Source: Ensifer sp. IC3342 (lineage in GTDB: Bacteria > Pseudomonadota > Alphaproteobacteria > Rhizobiales > Rhizobiaceae). From it: DNA of 64,000 nucleotides. A model generated the notes under the pieces. That model saw only the letters and a list, made by a program, of their open reading frames with translations, was not told where the DNA came from and searched no databases. Both the position numbers and the translations under genes were made by a program. Shown one piece after another: positions 16,352-26,215 of this stretch. Each line of letters begins with the position of its first letter. Within the stretch, counting starts at the first letter, position 1. The DNA lies in NCBI RefSeq assembly GCF_020193655.1, contig NZ_JADYVE010000001.1, positions 1,240,001 to 1,304,000 of the forward strand, read 5' to 3'.

Positions 16352-16990
16352 ATGGCGATCGAGTTCGGCGACACGGAACGCAGTCTAAGCGACACGCTGA
16401 ACGGCATGATCGCCTCGATCAAGGGCAATACAATCACGCTACGCGAGCTTATGATCGGAATCGGCGAGCACGGCTTCCTGCTGCTTTGCGCGCTTCTGAC
16501 GCTGCCGTTCCTGATCCCGGTTTCCATTCCGGGCGTCAGCACGGTGTTCGGCGCCGCAATCATCCTTATCTCGCTGGCGATCACACTCAATCGCCTTCCC
16601 TGGCTGCCGCAACGCATCCTTGATCGGAAGATCGAAACCGAAAAACTCGTGCCGACGCTCAAGAAGGGAGCCGCGCTCGTCTCCAGGCTCGATCGGTTCG
16701 TGCGGCCGAGACTGCGCTTTCTCACGCAGGGCGCCTTCATGAACCGCTTCAACGGGCTGATGATCATGGCCGGCGGTGTGCTCCTGATGTTTCCGCTCGG
16801 ACTGATCCCGCTGTCGAACACGCTGCCCGGCGTCGCGATCCTGCTCTTATCGCTGGGCATCATCCAGCGCGACGGCCTGATGGTGGCCGCGGGCTATCTT
16901 TTCCTTATCGCGACCACGATCTATTTTGCCGTCCTCGCCTACCTGGCCCTTGCCGCCGGCCAAGGACTCTCTAGCTTCTTCGTTTCGTGA
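16352..16990 (+). CDS. ExoD-family membrane protein
   Basis: The 212-residue inner-membrane protein belongs to the ExoD family, named for the S. meliloti gene needed for exopolysaccharide synthesis and alkali tolerance. Visible features are an N-terminal amphipathic part (LSDTLNGMIASIKGNTITLREL), the family core GIGEHGFLLLCALLTLPFLIPVSIPGVSTVFG, and several further helices including MNRFNGLMIMAGGVLLMFPLGLIPLSNTLPGVAILLLSLGIIQRDG. The ATG at 16352 follows GCGGGGAC at a good distance; an alternative ATG at 16325 is less likely. Whether this is exoD itself or a paralogue cannot be decided here, so no symbol is given. Confidence 0.85.
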   Translation: MAIEFGDTERSLSDTLNGMIASIKGNTITLRELMIGIGEHGFLLLCALLTLPFLIPVSIPGVSTVFGAAIILISLAITLNRLPWLPQRILDRKIETEKLVPTLKKGAALVSRLDRFVRPRLRFLTQGAFMNRFNGLMIMAGGVLLMFPLGLIPLSNTLPGVAILLLSLGIIQRDGLMVAAGYLFLIATTIYFAVLAYLALAAGQGLSSFFVS

Positions 16991-17244
16991 GCGGCGGAAA
17001 GCCGCCGAATTAGGTGGTGGGTTATAACCTGCCTTGAGAACTGTTACGTCGAGGCGCGACAACCGCGGCTTGCTTTCTCCGGCGCGGTTTTCACTCATCT
17101 ACGATCCTTCCCAATCCCCTCACCCATGCTGGGAGAGAAACGCATCGGCTGGAAAAGCCGGTGTCTCCTTCAGCGCATCGAACAGACAGTCGCCCGGTAA
17201 AAACAGACGCTTGCGGCTATCCCTGGTTAGCCGCTGGAACCGCC

Positions 17245-17772
17245 TTAAAGTGCGAGATGCTTGTAGAAGAAGGTCGTGCTGCAATAGCGGCCATCCGGCA
17301 TCAGCGCATAGTCGGGGACGACGCCGGCGCGCAGCCAGCCGAGGCGCTCATAGATCACTTCCGCCGGCTCACCAGTCGCGGTGTCGAGCACCAACACGCG
17401 CCGACCGCGCTTCACTGCCTCGGCTTCCGCTTTCTCCATCAGCCGGCGCGCAAGACCGATGCCGCGCGCATCCCGGTGGACGAGCAGTTTCTTGACGTCG
17501 GCGCGGTGCGGCTGGTTTGGCATCGTACCGACGCCGAGCTGCACGGTACCGACCACCCGGCCGTCGACATCGGCAGCGATCAGCACCGTTTCGTCTCGGG
17601 CGACGGAGGCGCAAACCGCTTCCCAGAAAGGCAAGGCATCTTTCGGCGCGAAAGGCTGCATGAAGCCGACCGACGCGCCACCCTCGACGCAATCGGAGAG
17701 GATTTCGGCAAGCGCCGGCAGAGCGGCGCGGGTTTCTTCTTCGCAGAGCACGCGGATGTTTATCTCAGGCAT
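17245..17772 (-). CDS. GNAT-family N-acetyltransferase
   Basis: The 175-residue cytoplasmic protein has the GNAT acetyl-CoA-binding motif A in KKLLVHRDARGIGLARRLMEKAE (about 93-116), followed by GRRVLVLDTATGEPAEVIYERLGW. It resembles rhizobial GNAT proteins of unknown substrate. It lies 2 bp downstream of the XRE-cupin regulator on the same strand, so the two are very probably co-transcribed, and the regulator may respond to the acetylated or unmodified substrate. The substrate is unknown. Confidence 0.88.
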   Translation of the reverse strand: MPEINIRVLCEEETRAALPALAEILSDCVEGGASVGFMQPFAPKDALPFWEAVCASVARDETVLIAADVDGRVVGTVQLGVGTMPNQPHRADVKKLLVHRDARGIGLARRLMEKAEAEAVKRGRRVLVLDTATGEPAEVIYERLGWLRAGVVPDYALMPDGRYCSTTFFYKHLAL

Positions 17773-17774
17773 GG

Positions 17775-18353
17775 CTAGACCTTGGTGCGGCAGAGGATGA
17801 CGGCGTAGTGGGCCGGTTCGTCGTAGGGATTATGAAAGACATGCGCCTCCTCCAGTCCCATGAAGAGGCAGTCGCCCGCCTCGAGCAGATGGGATCCGCC
17901 CTCCATCGTCAGTTCGAGTCGACCGGAAAAGAGCCAGAGGTGCTGCGTGATGCCGCGATCCGCCGGCTGACGCTCGAAGACGACGCGAGCCTTGGGCGGA
18001 AACTCGACCTCGACAATGTCGACCGGCGACCCGACGCCTTCCGGCGAAACAGACCGGCGCAGGTAGCCGCTTTCGGGATCGCGCCAGAGCCGCTGCTCCG
18101 CTCGCCGCGCGACCGGAGAGGCATCCTTCACTTCGAATGCAAAGAGCGCCGAAAGCGTCGTGCCGAGCGCGCTGCAAAGCTTCGCCAGGAGCTGCGCCGT
18201 CGGGCTCGTTTCGCCGCGTTCGATGCGCGATATCATCGCTCGGCTGACGCCGGAGCGCGTCGCGAGATCGTCGAGGGTCAGCGCCTGCTCGCCTCGCAGT
18301 TGCCGCACCCGTTCGCCGATCGCCCGTTCAAGTGGGTCGTTAATGATTTCCAT
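17775..18353 (-). CDS. XRE-family regulator with C-terminal cupin
   Basis: The 192-residue protein has an N-terminal helix-turn-helix (about 10-65, LTLDDLATRSGVSRAMISRIERGETSPTAQLLAKLCSALG) and a C-terminal cupin_2 ligand-binding domain (about 110-185, QHLWLFSGRLELTMEGGSHLLEAGDCLFMGLEEAHVFHNPYDEPAHYAVILC). Regulators of this architecture (PuuR/SutR-like) usually repress a linked transporter or catabolic gene. It shares an intergenic region with a divergent MFS gene and is followed at 2 bp by a GNAT gene. The start is uncertain: an in-frame ATG at 18368 adds five residues but lies inside a palindrome that may be the operator. Confidence 0.88.
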   Translation of the reverse strand: MEIINDPLERAIGERVRQLRGEQALTLDDLATRSGVSRAMISRIERGETSPTAQLLAKLCSALGTTLSALFAFEVKDASPVARRAEQRLWRDPESGYLRRSVSPEGVGSPVDIVEVEFPPKARVVFERQPADRGITQHLWLFSGRLELTMEGGSHLLEAGDCLFMGLEEAHVFHNPYDEPAHYAVILCRTKV

Positions 18354-18357
18354 TATT

Positions 18358-18374
18358 TGAGATTGCATTTCTCA
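18358..18374. promoter_or_regulatory. Candidate operator of the XRE-cupin regulator
   Basis: TGAGA-N7-TCTCA (18358-18362 and 18370-18374) is an inverted repeat directly at the start of the regulator gene, in the gap before the divergent MFS gene. Autoregulation is inferred from the position. Confidence 0.5.
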
Positions 18375-18536
18375 TATAGTGGAGTCAAGATGCTCTCGAA
18401 CCGTCAAAATAAATTTTGGCCATGCCGTTTTGACGACAACGCGCCGGTGCGTCAGGCGCTATGGTTGCACGCGAGCGGTTAGTTCGCAAAAGTGTTTTTC
18501 TTCAATAATTTAGAAATCTCTTGTCGAGGGCGCAGC

Positions 18537-19796
18537 ATGGACGTCGCGCAAGCCAGGCACGGATCCCCTTCCTCGCTCATGTCGATCGCCAGCATCGTCG
18601 TCTCGATGACGGCGGTCGCGATAGGCAACGGGATGATGCTCGCCTATGTCCCCTTCGTGCTGACGCGGTCCGAGGCACCGGACTGGGTTCCTGGCGCTGC
18701 AGTAACCGCCATCGCCTTCGGCGGGCTCATCGGCTGCGTGATCGCCGGACCGCTCATCCGCCGCGTCGGCCATGCCCGCGCCTTCTCCTGCTCCATGGCC
18801 CTCGTCATTCTCGCAGCGCTGACGATCAGTCTCGGCGTCCATCCCCTTCTCTGGGTGTTCGCACGCTGCCTCTACGGCGCCGCCGGCAATACAAATTTCA
18901 TCATCAGCCAGAGCTGGCTGAACCACGCCAGCGAAAACCATTGGCGCGGCAAGGCGATGGCGCTGTTCTACATGGCCTATGTGATCGGCCTCGGCGCCGG
19001 TGCCTGGCTCTTCGGCCAGATACCCGCGGAAGGCAACCTAGCGCCGATCATCACGATCTTTTTCACGACGGTGGCGATCCTGCCGATCGGGCTCACGCGC
19101 CTGCCGACGCCGCCTGCCCCTGCAAAGGTCAGCATCGACCTTCCGATGGCGTGGCGGAATTCTCCGGTCGCCTTCGTCGGCGTGCTTGCGGCCGGCGGCC
19201 TTTCCATGGTGGTGCAGGGCTTCACGCCGATCTATGCCGCCGCCAACGACGTCAGCCAGAAGGACGTGGCGGCGCTGATGTTCGTCATGCAGTTCGGGCT
19301 GATGTTCATCCAGTATCCGATGGGCGCGCTCTCCGACCGCATCGATCGCCGTATCGTCCTGATCGCGACCTGCGCGCTGATCATCGCCGCCGGACTTGCG
19401 GCGCTCAGCGTTTCCTTCGCCAATTTCATCCTCTTGATGCTGGTCTTCGCGCTCTTCGCCGGCGCGGTCGAGACGGTCTACTCGATCGCCAATGCGCATG
19501 CCAACGACCGTGCCGATCCGTCCGACTTCGTGCCGCTCGCCAGCACCATGCTCGTTGCCTGGTCGGCGGCCGCGACCATCGTTCCGATGCTTGTGACCAT
19601 GCTGACGCCGGCCTTGGGGCAGCGCACCTTCATTTACGCCGCCATGGCGGTGGCGCTGCTCTATGCCGCCTTCGTGCTCTTCCGCCTCGGCAGCCGCGAG
19701 AGGGTGCCGCCACAGCTCTGCGAAAGCTTCGAACTCAAGAGCGCGCAGGTGCCGAATGCCGGCGCACTGATCGAGGCGGAAACACAGGCCGAATAG
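18537..19796 (+). CDS. MFS transporter (YcaD-like)
   Basis: The 419-residue protein has about 12 membrane helices. Marks are the MFS signature GPLIRRVGHARAFSCSMALV after helix 2, GKAMALFYMAYVIGLGAGAWLFG and the second-half repeat PMGALSDRIDRRIVLIATCALI. Overall it resembles YcaD-type sugar/drug transporters with TRxPTPPAP in the central loop. The ATG at 18537 follows GAGGG; a longer frame from 18492 is less likely. It is divergent from the XRE-cupin gene and is a plausible target of it. The substrate is unknown. Confidence 0.87.
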   Translation: MDVAQARHGSPSSLMSIASIVVSMTAVAIGNGMMLAYVPFVLTRSEAPDWVPGAAVTAIAFGGLIGCVIAGPLIRRVGHARAFSCSMALVILAALTISLGVHPLLWVFARCLYGAAGNTNFIISQSWLNHASENHWRGKAMALFYMAYVIGLGAGAWLFGQIPAEGNLAPIITIFFTTVAILPIGLTRLPTPPAPAKVSIDLPMAWRNSPVAFVGVLAAGGLSMVVQGFTPIYAAANDVSQKDVAALMFVMQFGLMFIQYPMGALSDRIDRRIVLIATCALIIAAGLAALSVSFANFILLMLVFALFAGAVETVYSIANAHANDRADPSDFVPLASTMLVAWSAAATIVPMLVTMLTPALGQRTFIYAAMAVALLYAAFVLFRLGSRERVPPQLCESFELKSAQVPNAGALIEAETQAE

Positions 19797-19878
19797 CTGC
19801 GTGCGGGCGCGAAACTATAGTGAACAAAGGCTTCATTTCCCGCTTTGCGCCGCCTGATCGCGCTGCTATATGCGGCCC

Positions 19879-21705
<1,827 letters not shown>

Positions 21706-21725
21706 TCGTTTGCTTCCAGTGAAGG

Positions 21726-21744
21726 TGCGCATATAATGTGCGCA
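21726..21744 (+). promoter_or_regulatory. Candidate autoregulated promoter/operator of ccdAB
   Basis: Two TGCGCA hexamers (21726-21731 and 21739-21744), each itself palindromic, flank TATAATG. The TATAAT (21732-21737) is a consensus -10, so a repressor bound here would block the promoter. It lies 18 bp before the ccdA ATG. Confidence 0.6.
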
Positions 21745-21761
21745 TCTCCATCGAGGCAAAT

Positions 21762-21995
21762 ATGACACGATCAACCGCAAGACGGCCCACCAATCTCTCG
21801 CTGGACGGCGATTTGCTTTCAAAGGCGCGCGATCTGAAGATCAACGTTTCGCGCGCGGCGGAAGAAGGCATTGCGCAAGCGATCAAGACCGAACGGGAAA
21901 AGCTCTGGCGTATTGAGAACGCGAAGGCGATCGCCGATGCCAACGCCCTGGTCGAAAAGCGGGGGCTGCCGCTGGCGAAACATCGGCAGTTCTAA
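21762..21995 (+). CDS. ccdA: CcdA-family antitoxin
   Basis: The 77-residue product begins MTRSTARRPTNLSLDGDLLSKARDLKINVSRAAEEGI, a ribbon-helix-helix DNA-binding domain, and ends with a charged tail (REKLWRIENAKAIADANALVEKRGLPLAKHRQF) that matches the CcdB-wrapping segment of CcdA. It should bind and neutralise the toxin and repress the operon. The ATG at 21762 was preferred over 21738, which lies inside the putative operator. Its stop TAA shares a base with the ccdB ATG (TAATG). Confidence 0.85.
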   Translation: MTRSTARRPTNLSLDGDLLSKARDLKINVSRAAEEGIAQAIKTEREKLWRIENAKAIADANALVEKRGLPLAKHRQF

Positions 21996-22294
21996 TGGCC
22001 CGCTTCCATGTCTACCGTTTGAAGCATGGCGACACATTGGTGGTGGACCTGCAAGCCGACCTATTCGAGGCATTGAAGACGAGGATCGTCGCACCGCTCA
22101 TTCCGGCCTCCGAATTCGGTCACGCGATGTCACGCCTCAACCGGCGCACAAAGATCGACGGTGAAAATTACATCGTGGCGATCCACCTCATGGGCGCGAT
22201 ACCCTTGAGCGAACTCGGTGACATGGTCACAGACCTATCGAGTCAGCGTGACGACATCGTCACGGCCACGGATTTTGCATTCCAAGGCTTTTGA
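21995..22294 (+). CDS. ccdB: CcdB-family toxin
   Basis: The 99-residue protein has the CcdB fold marks: MARFHVYRL at the N terminus, VVDLQADLF, TRIVAPLIP and LMGAIPLSELG. F-plasmid CcdB poisons DNA gyrase through its C-terminal Trp-Gly-Ile. Here the C terminus is TDFAFQGF, so the tryptophan is missing, and the gyrase-poisoning activity cannot be assumed. This divergence is common in chromosomal CcdB-like proteins. It is translationally coupled to ccdA. Confidence 0.85.
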   Translation: MARFHVYRLKHGDTLVVDLQADLFEALKTRIVAPLIPASEFGHAMSRLNRRTKIDGENYIVAIHLMGAIPLSELGDMVTDLSSQRDDIVTATDFAFQGF

Positions 22295-22308
22295 TACGAC
22301 CTCCTGCC

Positions 22309-22821
22309 CTATCGATCGTCGCTAAGAAGGTAGCGCTTCGATATCCTGTCCATGGGCCGACCATCCTTCAGCGGCACCGCCTTCTCGACCTTGTAATCGA
22401 GGAAGCCCATTTTCGCGTAGTAGGCCAGTCCGCCAGCGTTATCGGCGCGGATCGTGGCATTAATCGCCTTGCAGCCGGCGGCGCGCGCATGCGCCTTGGT
22501 GGCAGCGAAAAGCGCCGTTCCAGCACCGCGGACCTTCGCATGAGGCCGGGCAAAAGTTCCGATATCCACCCAACCGTCAGGAAGACCGTCCCAGCGCTCC
22601 AATCCCTGAAAGGCGCAAGGCCGGCCATCGGCATCCTCGGCAACATAGCAACTGACGAAGCCCGGACCGGAGAGAAAATGGGCCGTGAAGCTCTCGTGAG
22701 TGAAAGGCGTTTCGTGCGCGGTGGTGCCGCCGATCCGGATGATCTCGTTCAGAAAGGCGCAAAGCGCCGGCACGTCCTCGGCACGCGCCAGACGAACATG
22801 TACGACCACGTCATCGGCCAT
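22309..22821 (-). CDS. GNAT-family N-acetyltransferase
   Basis: The 170-residue protein begins VRLARAEDVPALCAFLNEIIRIGGTTAHETPFTHESF and has the PAT/phosphinothricin-acetyltransferase-like core GLERWDGLPDGWVDIGTFARPHAKVRGAGTALFAATKAHARAAG and the C-terminal NAGGLAYYAKMGFLDYK. The physiological substrate is unknown. It ends 15 bp from ccdB in convergent orientation, and 33 bp separate its start from the end of the upstream acetyltransferase on the same strand. Confidence 0.87.
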   Translation of the reverse strand: MADDVVVHVRLARAEDVPALCAFLNEIIRIGGTTAHETPFTHESFTAHFLSGPGFVSCYVAEDADGRPCAFQGLERWDGLPDGWVDIGTFARPHAKVRGAGTALFAATKAHARAAGCKAINATIRADNAGGLAYYAKMGFLDYKVEKAVPLKDGRPMDRISKRYLLSDDR

Positions 22822-22854
22822 TTGACAAAATCCTCCTGTTCTTTTCTTCGAGCG

Positions 22855-23406
22855 TCACTGCCGAACCCGCGCCGGATTCCCCACGACGGTTACACCCGCC
22901 GGCACATCGCGCGTCACCACCGAACCCGCGCCGACGATCGCGCCGTCGCCTATCGTCACGCCGGCGAGAATGATCGCGCCGCCGCCGATCCAGACGTTTT
23001 CGCCGATCGTAACCGAGCGAGCGATTTCCAGCCCCTCGCGGCGCAACGCCGGGTCCTTGTGGTGTTCGGCGCAATAGATCTGTACACCGGGGCCTAGCAT
23101 CGTATCACTGCCGATGACGACGGGTGCGCTGTCGAGGATGGTGCAGCCGGCGTTCAGGTAGACGCGAGCGCCGAGCGTTATGTTCATGCCGTAGGAACAA
23201 TGGAACGGCGCTTCGACGAAGACGTCGGCGGCAACATCGGCAAAGATCGCCCGCAAGGCCGGGGCGAGGCCGCCACGCTTGTCCGGCGGCACTGTGTTGT
23301 GCTGGTGAACCGCCTTGCGGGCGCGATCGCGCAATTCGTCGAGTTCCGGATCGAGGCAACAGTACCACGCGCCGGCTGCCATTTTTTCACGCTCGCTTCC
23401 CGTCAT
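22855..23406 (-). CDS. Maltose/galactoside O-acetyltransferase-like hexapeptide protein
   Basis: The 183-residue protein has an N-terminal Mac domain ([34 protein letters not shown]) and a left-handed beta-helix of hexapeptide repeats ([39 protein letters not shown] and [38 protein letters not shown]). AEHHKDP carries the presumed catalytic histidine. It resembles Maa/LacA and the rhizobial NodL group, but there are no nod genes or nod box here, so a housekeeping sugar acetyltransferase is more likely. The ATG at 23406 is used because the longer frame runs through the upstream GFA gene in another frame. Confidence 0.9.
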   Translation of the reverse strand: MTGSEREKMAAGAWYCCLDPELDELRDRARKAVHQHNTVPPDKRGGLAPALRAIFADVAADVFVEAPFHCSYGMNITLGARVYLNAGCTILDSAPVVIGSDTMLGPGVQIYCAEHHKDPALRREGLEIARSVTIGENVWIGGGAIILAGVTIGDGAIVGAGSVVTRDVPAGVTVVGNPARVRQ

Positions 23407-23414
23407 GGCCGCGC

Positions 23415-23894
23415 CTATCCCTTCGCCTTGGCGTGGGCGCGATCGCGCCGCTCCAGGCTCTCCTTCGGCCACAGCGCCTGCATGTCGTAATATTCCTCGA
23501 AAGTCTTGGCGCCCGCCGGCAGCGGCACCCAGTCGAGTTTCGAGCGCGTATAGATGTGCACGTCTGGCGGAAAATCCGATGGTCGGTCGAGCGTTGCAAC
23601 GCGGACAAAGGACAGCCATTTGCGCCGGCCATAGTCGCTCCAGAGCGCTGACTGGCAGTCGGCGCAGCGATAGACGTCGTGCGGGCGGCCGCTGTCGGTC
23701 GACAGCGTGATCATCACGGGCTCGCCCTTGAGCAGTTCGACGTTTTCCCCCTCGATGATGCCGTTCAGCACAAAGGCGCTCCCCGTCTGCCGCTGGCAAT
23801 CGCTGCAGTGGCAGCAGTGGACAAACATCGGCCGCGCCTTCAGCCGGTAGCGGATGCGCCCGCAAAAGCAGCCGCCTTCGATCGCTTCGCTCAT
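23415..23894 (-). CDS. GFA/CENP-V family zinc protein
   Basis: The 159-residue protein has the zinc-binding pattern of the glutathione-dependent formaldehyde-activating family: [10 protein letters not shown] near the start, [15 protein letters not shown], and [11 protein letters not shown]. These proteins bind zinc in two sites and rarely have proven catalytic roles. The ATG at 23894 is supported by a strong GGAGGAGG site. Only 8 bp separate it from the acetyltransferase downstream, so they likely share a transcript. Confidence 0.88.
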   Translation of the reverse strand: MSEAIEGGCFCGRIRYRLKARPMFVHCCHCSDCQRQTGSAFVLNGIIEGENVELLKGEPVMITLSTDSGRPHDVYRCADCQSALWSDYGRRKWLSFVRVATLDRPSDFPPDVHIYTRSKLDWVPLPAGAKTFEEYYDMQALWPKESLERRDRAHAKAKG

Positions 23895-24410
23895 AACCAA
23901 ACCTCCTCCATCACGAGATCGCATTGCCGGGCGGCGGGTCGCGGGAAAGGCGACCAGCGCGCCAGCGCTCTGTCGCCCCGCGTCTTGCGCGTCTGATAGG
24001 ACGCGCGGCGCTGTAGGTTGACCACGGCCGCCGCCACCGTTCAAGAGGCGAATAGCGGCCTTGACTTCGCCGGTGAACTTTCCGACCTTTGGGCCATGCC
24101 GACGCTTTCGATCCCTTTCCGTTGTTCTTTCCGGGTCTGCCCTATCGCAGGAAACTGACCCCGGCCCGGATGCATGCGCTCTCCGGGGAAGGGGAGCCTT
24201 TCGCATCAAGACCGTCTGCGGCCGTTCCACAGACTTGAGTGCAACGAGCGCAAAACATCTCACAGAAACAGTCGCGATCATGGCGCCTCTGCAGCGCCGC
24301 ACACCTCCTCCGAGGCACAAAGCATGCTGCAGACTTGGATTGCCGCATGTAATTCTCCTTTGAGGAAACATGTGGTGCAGGCGACCATGCGCCCAAGCAC
24401 GGATCTCATC
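23895..24410. other. 516-bp intergenic region with a partial RIME1
   Basis: Apart from the partial RIME1 at 23963-24017, I see no convincing gene. Short frames exist on both strands but lack ribosome-binding sites and family resemblance. It separates divergent transcripts (GFA protein, rnk), so promoters for both are expected here. Confidence 0.5.
23963..24017 (-). repeat. Partial RIME1-like element (one palindrome)
   Basis: Contains GCGTCTTGCGCGTCTGATAG and GGACGCGCGGCGCTGTAG, the first-palindrome half of RIME1; the linker and second hairpin are absent. Confidence 0.6.
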
Positions 24411-24806
24411 ATGGCGGACAAAGCAACCCGCACGAAACTTCCACCAATCATCATCAATGCCGAGGACCATGCGCGCCTCACCGCGCTTGCCTCGTCGGCA
24501 CTCGACCGCGTACCCGACGTCGCCGAAGCGCTGCTTTCGGAACTCGAACGGGCACAGGTCTCTGCACACGATTTGCCGACAGACAGCGTGCAGATGGGCT
24601 CAACCGTCGCCTTCGATGCCGACAACGGTTTTGCCAAGGAAGTGACGCTGGTCTATCCCGGCGAAGCCGATATCGAAGCGGGCAGAATTTCGGTGCTGAC
24701 GCCAATCGGCGCGGCGCTGATCGGTCTTTCCGTCGGACAGTCGATCGACTGGCTCGACCGGGCGGGAAAGCCGCATCGCATGACGATCCGCAACGTTGCC
24801 CGATAA
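24411..24806 (+). CDS. rnk: Nucleoside diphosphate kinase regulator (Rnk, GreA/B-like)
   Basis: The 131-residue protein has an N-terminal short coiled coil (PPIIINAEDHARLTALASSALDRVPDVAEALLSELERA) and a C-terminal GreA/GreB-like domain (DSVQMGSTVAFDADNGFAKEVTLVYPGEADIEAGRISVLTPIGAALIGLSVGQSIDW). Rnk binds RNA polymerase near the secondary channel and affects nucleoside diphosphate kinase levels in other bacteria. The ATG at 24411 matches the family N terminus; an ATG at 24387 is in frame. Single gene. Confidence 0.88.
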   Translation: MADKATRTKLPPIIINAEDHARLTALASSALDRVPDVAEALLSELERAQVSAHDLPTDSVQMGSTVAFDADNGFAKEVTLVYPGEADIEAGRISVLTPIGAALIGLSVGQSIDWLDRAGKPHRMTIRNVAR

Positions 24807-24861
24807 TGTTGACCGTGAGGAGAGAGACGCGGCCGGCGAGTGGCCGCGTCAAAGCAAGAAA

Positions 24862-25314
24862 TCAGAACTGTTTGCCAAGCTTGGCGTCGACCGACTGGCT
24901 GTTGGCGCCACGGATGGCAAAGAACAAGGTGATTGCAGCCCAAAGGATCGATTTCTCGGCGCCGCCGAGCCCCTGACCCTGCACGAACCCGTGGAAATAG
25001 ACGGTGACCAGCAGCACGATGGTGGCCGCGAAAGCGGCGGGGCGGGTCAGAAAGCCGATGGCGATGAAGATACCGCCGAAAAATTCGGTGGCGGAGAGCA
25101 GCGGCGACCACAAGACGCCGGGATAAAAACCCAGGCCCTCCACCATGCCAACGGCACCGAAGGGATCGAGGATCTTGCCGTAACCGTGGGTAACGAGCAG
25201 CGCACCCGCAAGCACGCGCAGCAGTGTTTCGGCGAAGGTGTCGAGCGGCAGATAGATCTTTTCGAGCGCCGGCAGGATCGCGCGCGGGCGGCCGGTCGTA
25301 GCGGTGTCGGTCAT
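24862..25314 (-). CDS. DoxX-family membrane protein
   Basis: The 150-residue protein has four predicted helices: ETLLRVLAGALLVTHGYGKI, PLLSATEFFGGIFIAIGFLT, PAAFAATIVLLVTVYFHGFV and KSILWAAITLFFAIRGA. The pattern HGYGKI...GFYPG is typical of the DoxX/YphA branch. Some members take part in redox complexes at the inner membrane; no partner is visible here. It converges with rnk and is divergent from the SelW-like gene. Confidence 0.87.
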   Translation of the reverse strand: MTDTATTGRPRAILPALEKIYLPLDTFAETLLRVLAGALLVTHGYGKILDPFGAVGMVEGLGFYPGVLWSPLLSATEFFGGIFIAIGFLTRPAAFAATIVLLVTVYFHGFVQGQGLGGAEKSILWAAITLFFAIRGANSQSVDAKLGKQF

Positions 25315-25502
25315 GATTTTCCTCTGGAATCGGTTTCACGTCAGCAACTGTCTTGCCGGGCACCGTTCGCAATTCAAGACTCTCTCCAATAAAAACATGA
25401 CTATAAAGGTTGACATGTGTGTGATGTGGGCGTGAAAGGCCGGTTGTTGCAACCCCGATGGGCCGATATGGTTTGAATCCAATGCAAAACAGGAAACATC
25501 GG

Positions 25503-25784
25503 ATGAGCGAAAAGCCCCGCGTCACGATCCTTTACTGCACCCAGTGCAACTGGCTGCTGCGCGCCGGCTGGATGGCGCAAGAGTTGCTGTCGACCTTTGG
25601 CGATACGCTCGGCGAAGTCGCGCTGATCCCCGGCACCGGCGGCAATTTCGAGATCCGCGTCGATGGCGAGCTCGTTTGGGAGCGCAAGCGCGATGGCGGC
25701 TTCCCCGGCCCGAAGGAGCTGAAGCAGCGGATTCGCGATGTGATCGAGCCGGAGCGCGATCTCGGCCATGTCGACAGGAGTTGA
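25503..25784 (+). CDS. SelT/SelW/SelH (Rdx)-family thioredoxin-like protein
   Basis: The 93-residue protein begins MSEKPRVTILYCTQCNWLLRAGWMAQELLSTF. CTQC (Cys12, Cys15) is the redox pair, with Cys where selenoproteins carry Sec. GTGGNFEIRVDGELVWERKRDGGFPGPKELKQ is the conserved second half. The partner is unknown. The ATG at 25503 was chosen over 25458 from alignment with the family. Its stop overlaps the start region of the next gene. Confidence 0.9.
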   Translation: MSEKPRVTILYCTQCNWLLRAGWMAQELLSTFGDTLGEVALIPGTGGNFEIRVDGELVWERKRDGGFPGPKELKQRIRDVIEPERDLGHVDRS

Positions 25785-26212
25785 ACCTGGACTTCGGCAT
25801 CCTCTCCGGCGTCTTTGCCGCAGCCTTCCTCTCGGCAACGCTGCTCTTCGGTCTTTCGGAGGCGGCAATCGTCGCAGCGGCGCTTGCCGGCGAGACCAGC
25901 CGCACCGCCCTCTTCCTGGCAGCAACCGCGGGCAATGTCCTCGGCGCCGTTCTCAATTTCGCGCTCGGGCGTTTCCTCATCCGATTTGAGCGCCGCCGCT
26001 GGTTTCCGGTTTCGCCACCTGCGCGGCAGAAGGCCGAAGCGCTCTTTCAGCGCCATGGCCGGCCCGTGCTGCTTTTATCCTGGCTGCCGGTCGTCGGCGA
26101 TCCGCTGACACTCGTCGCGGGACTGCTGAGGACACCGCTCCCGCACTTTCTGGTCTTCGTGACGCTTGGCAAGGCGGCGCGCTACGCCGCCGTCCTGTGG
26201 CTGACACCGTGA
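25781..26212 (+). CDS. YqaA-family (DedA-like) membrane protein, non-ATG start
   Basis: The 143-residue inner-membrane protein resembles the YqaA branch of the SNARE-associated/DedA family: SGVFAAAFLSATLLFGLSEAAIVAA, AATAGNVLGAVLNFALGRFL (GNxxG signature), LLSWLPVVGDPLTLVAGLLRTP and the C-terminal GKAARYAAV. There is no ATG in frame near the start. TTG at 25781 overlaps the SelW-like stop (TTGA); CTG at 25787 has a better-spaced GGAG (25777-25780). Either way it is translationally coupled. The family may be involved in lipid scrambling, which is inference. Confidence 0.82.
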   Translation: MNLDFGILSGVFAAAFLSATLLFGLSEAAIVAAALAGETSRTALFLAATAGNVLGAVLNFALGRFLIRFERRRWFPVSPPARQKAEALFQRHGRPVLLLSWLPVVGDPLTLVAGLLRTPLPHFLVFVTLGKAARYAAVLWLTP

Positions 26213-26215
26213 ACG

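Noticed and set aside
22855..23406. NodL-type Nod-factor acetyltransferase
   Set aside because: The sequence fits the family, but there are no nod genes or nod box near it, and housekeeping Maa-like acetyltransferases are as similar by eye.
24142..24396. An 84-codon cysteine-rich frame on the minus strand upstream of rnk
   Set aside because: No ribosome-binding site, no family resemblance, and atypical composition; more likely non-coding.
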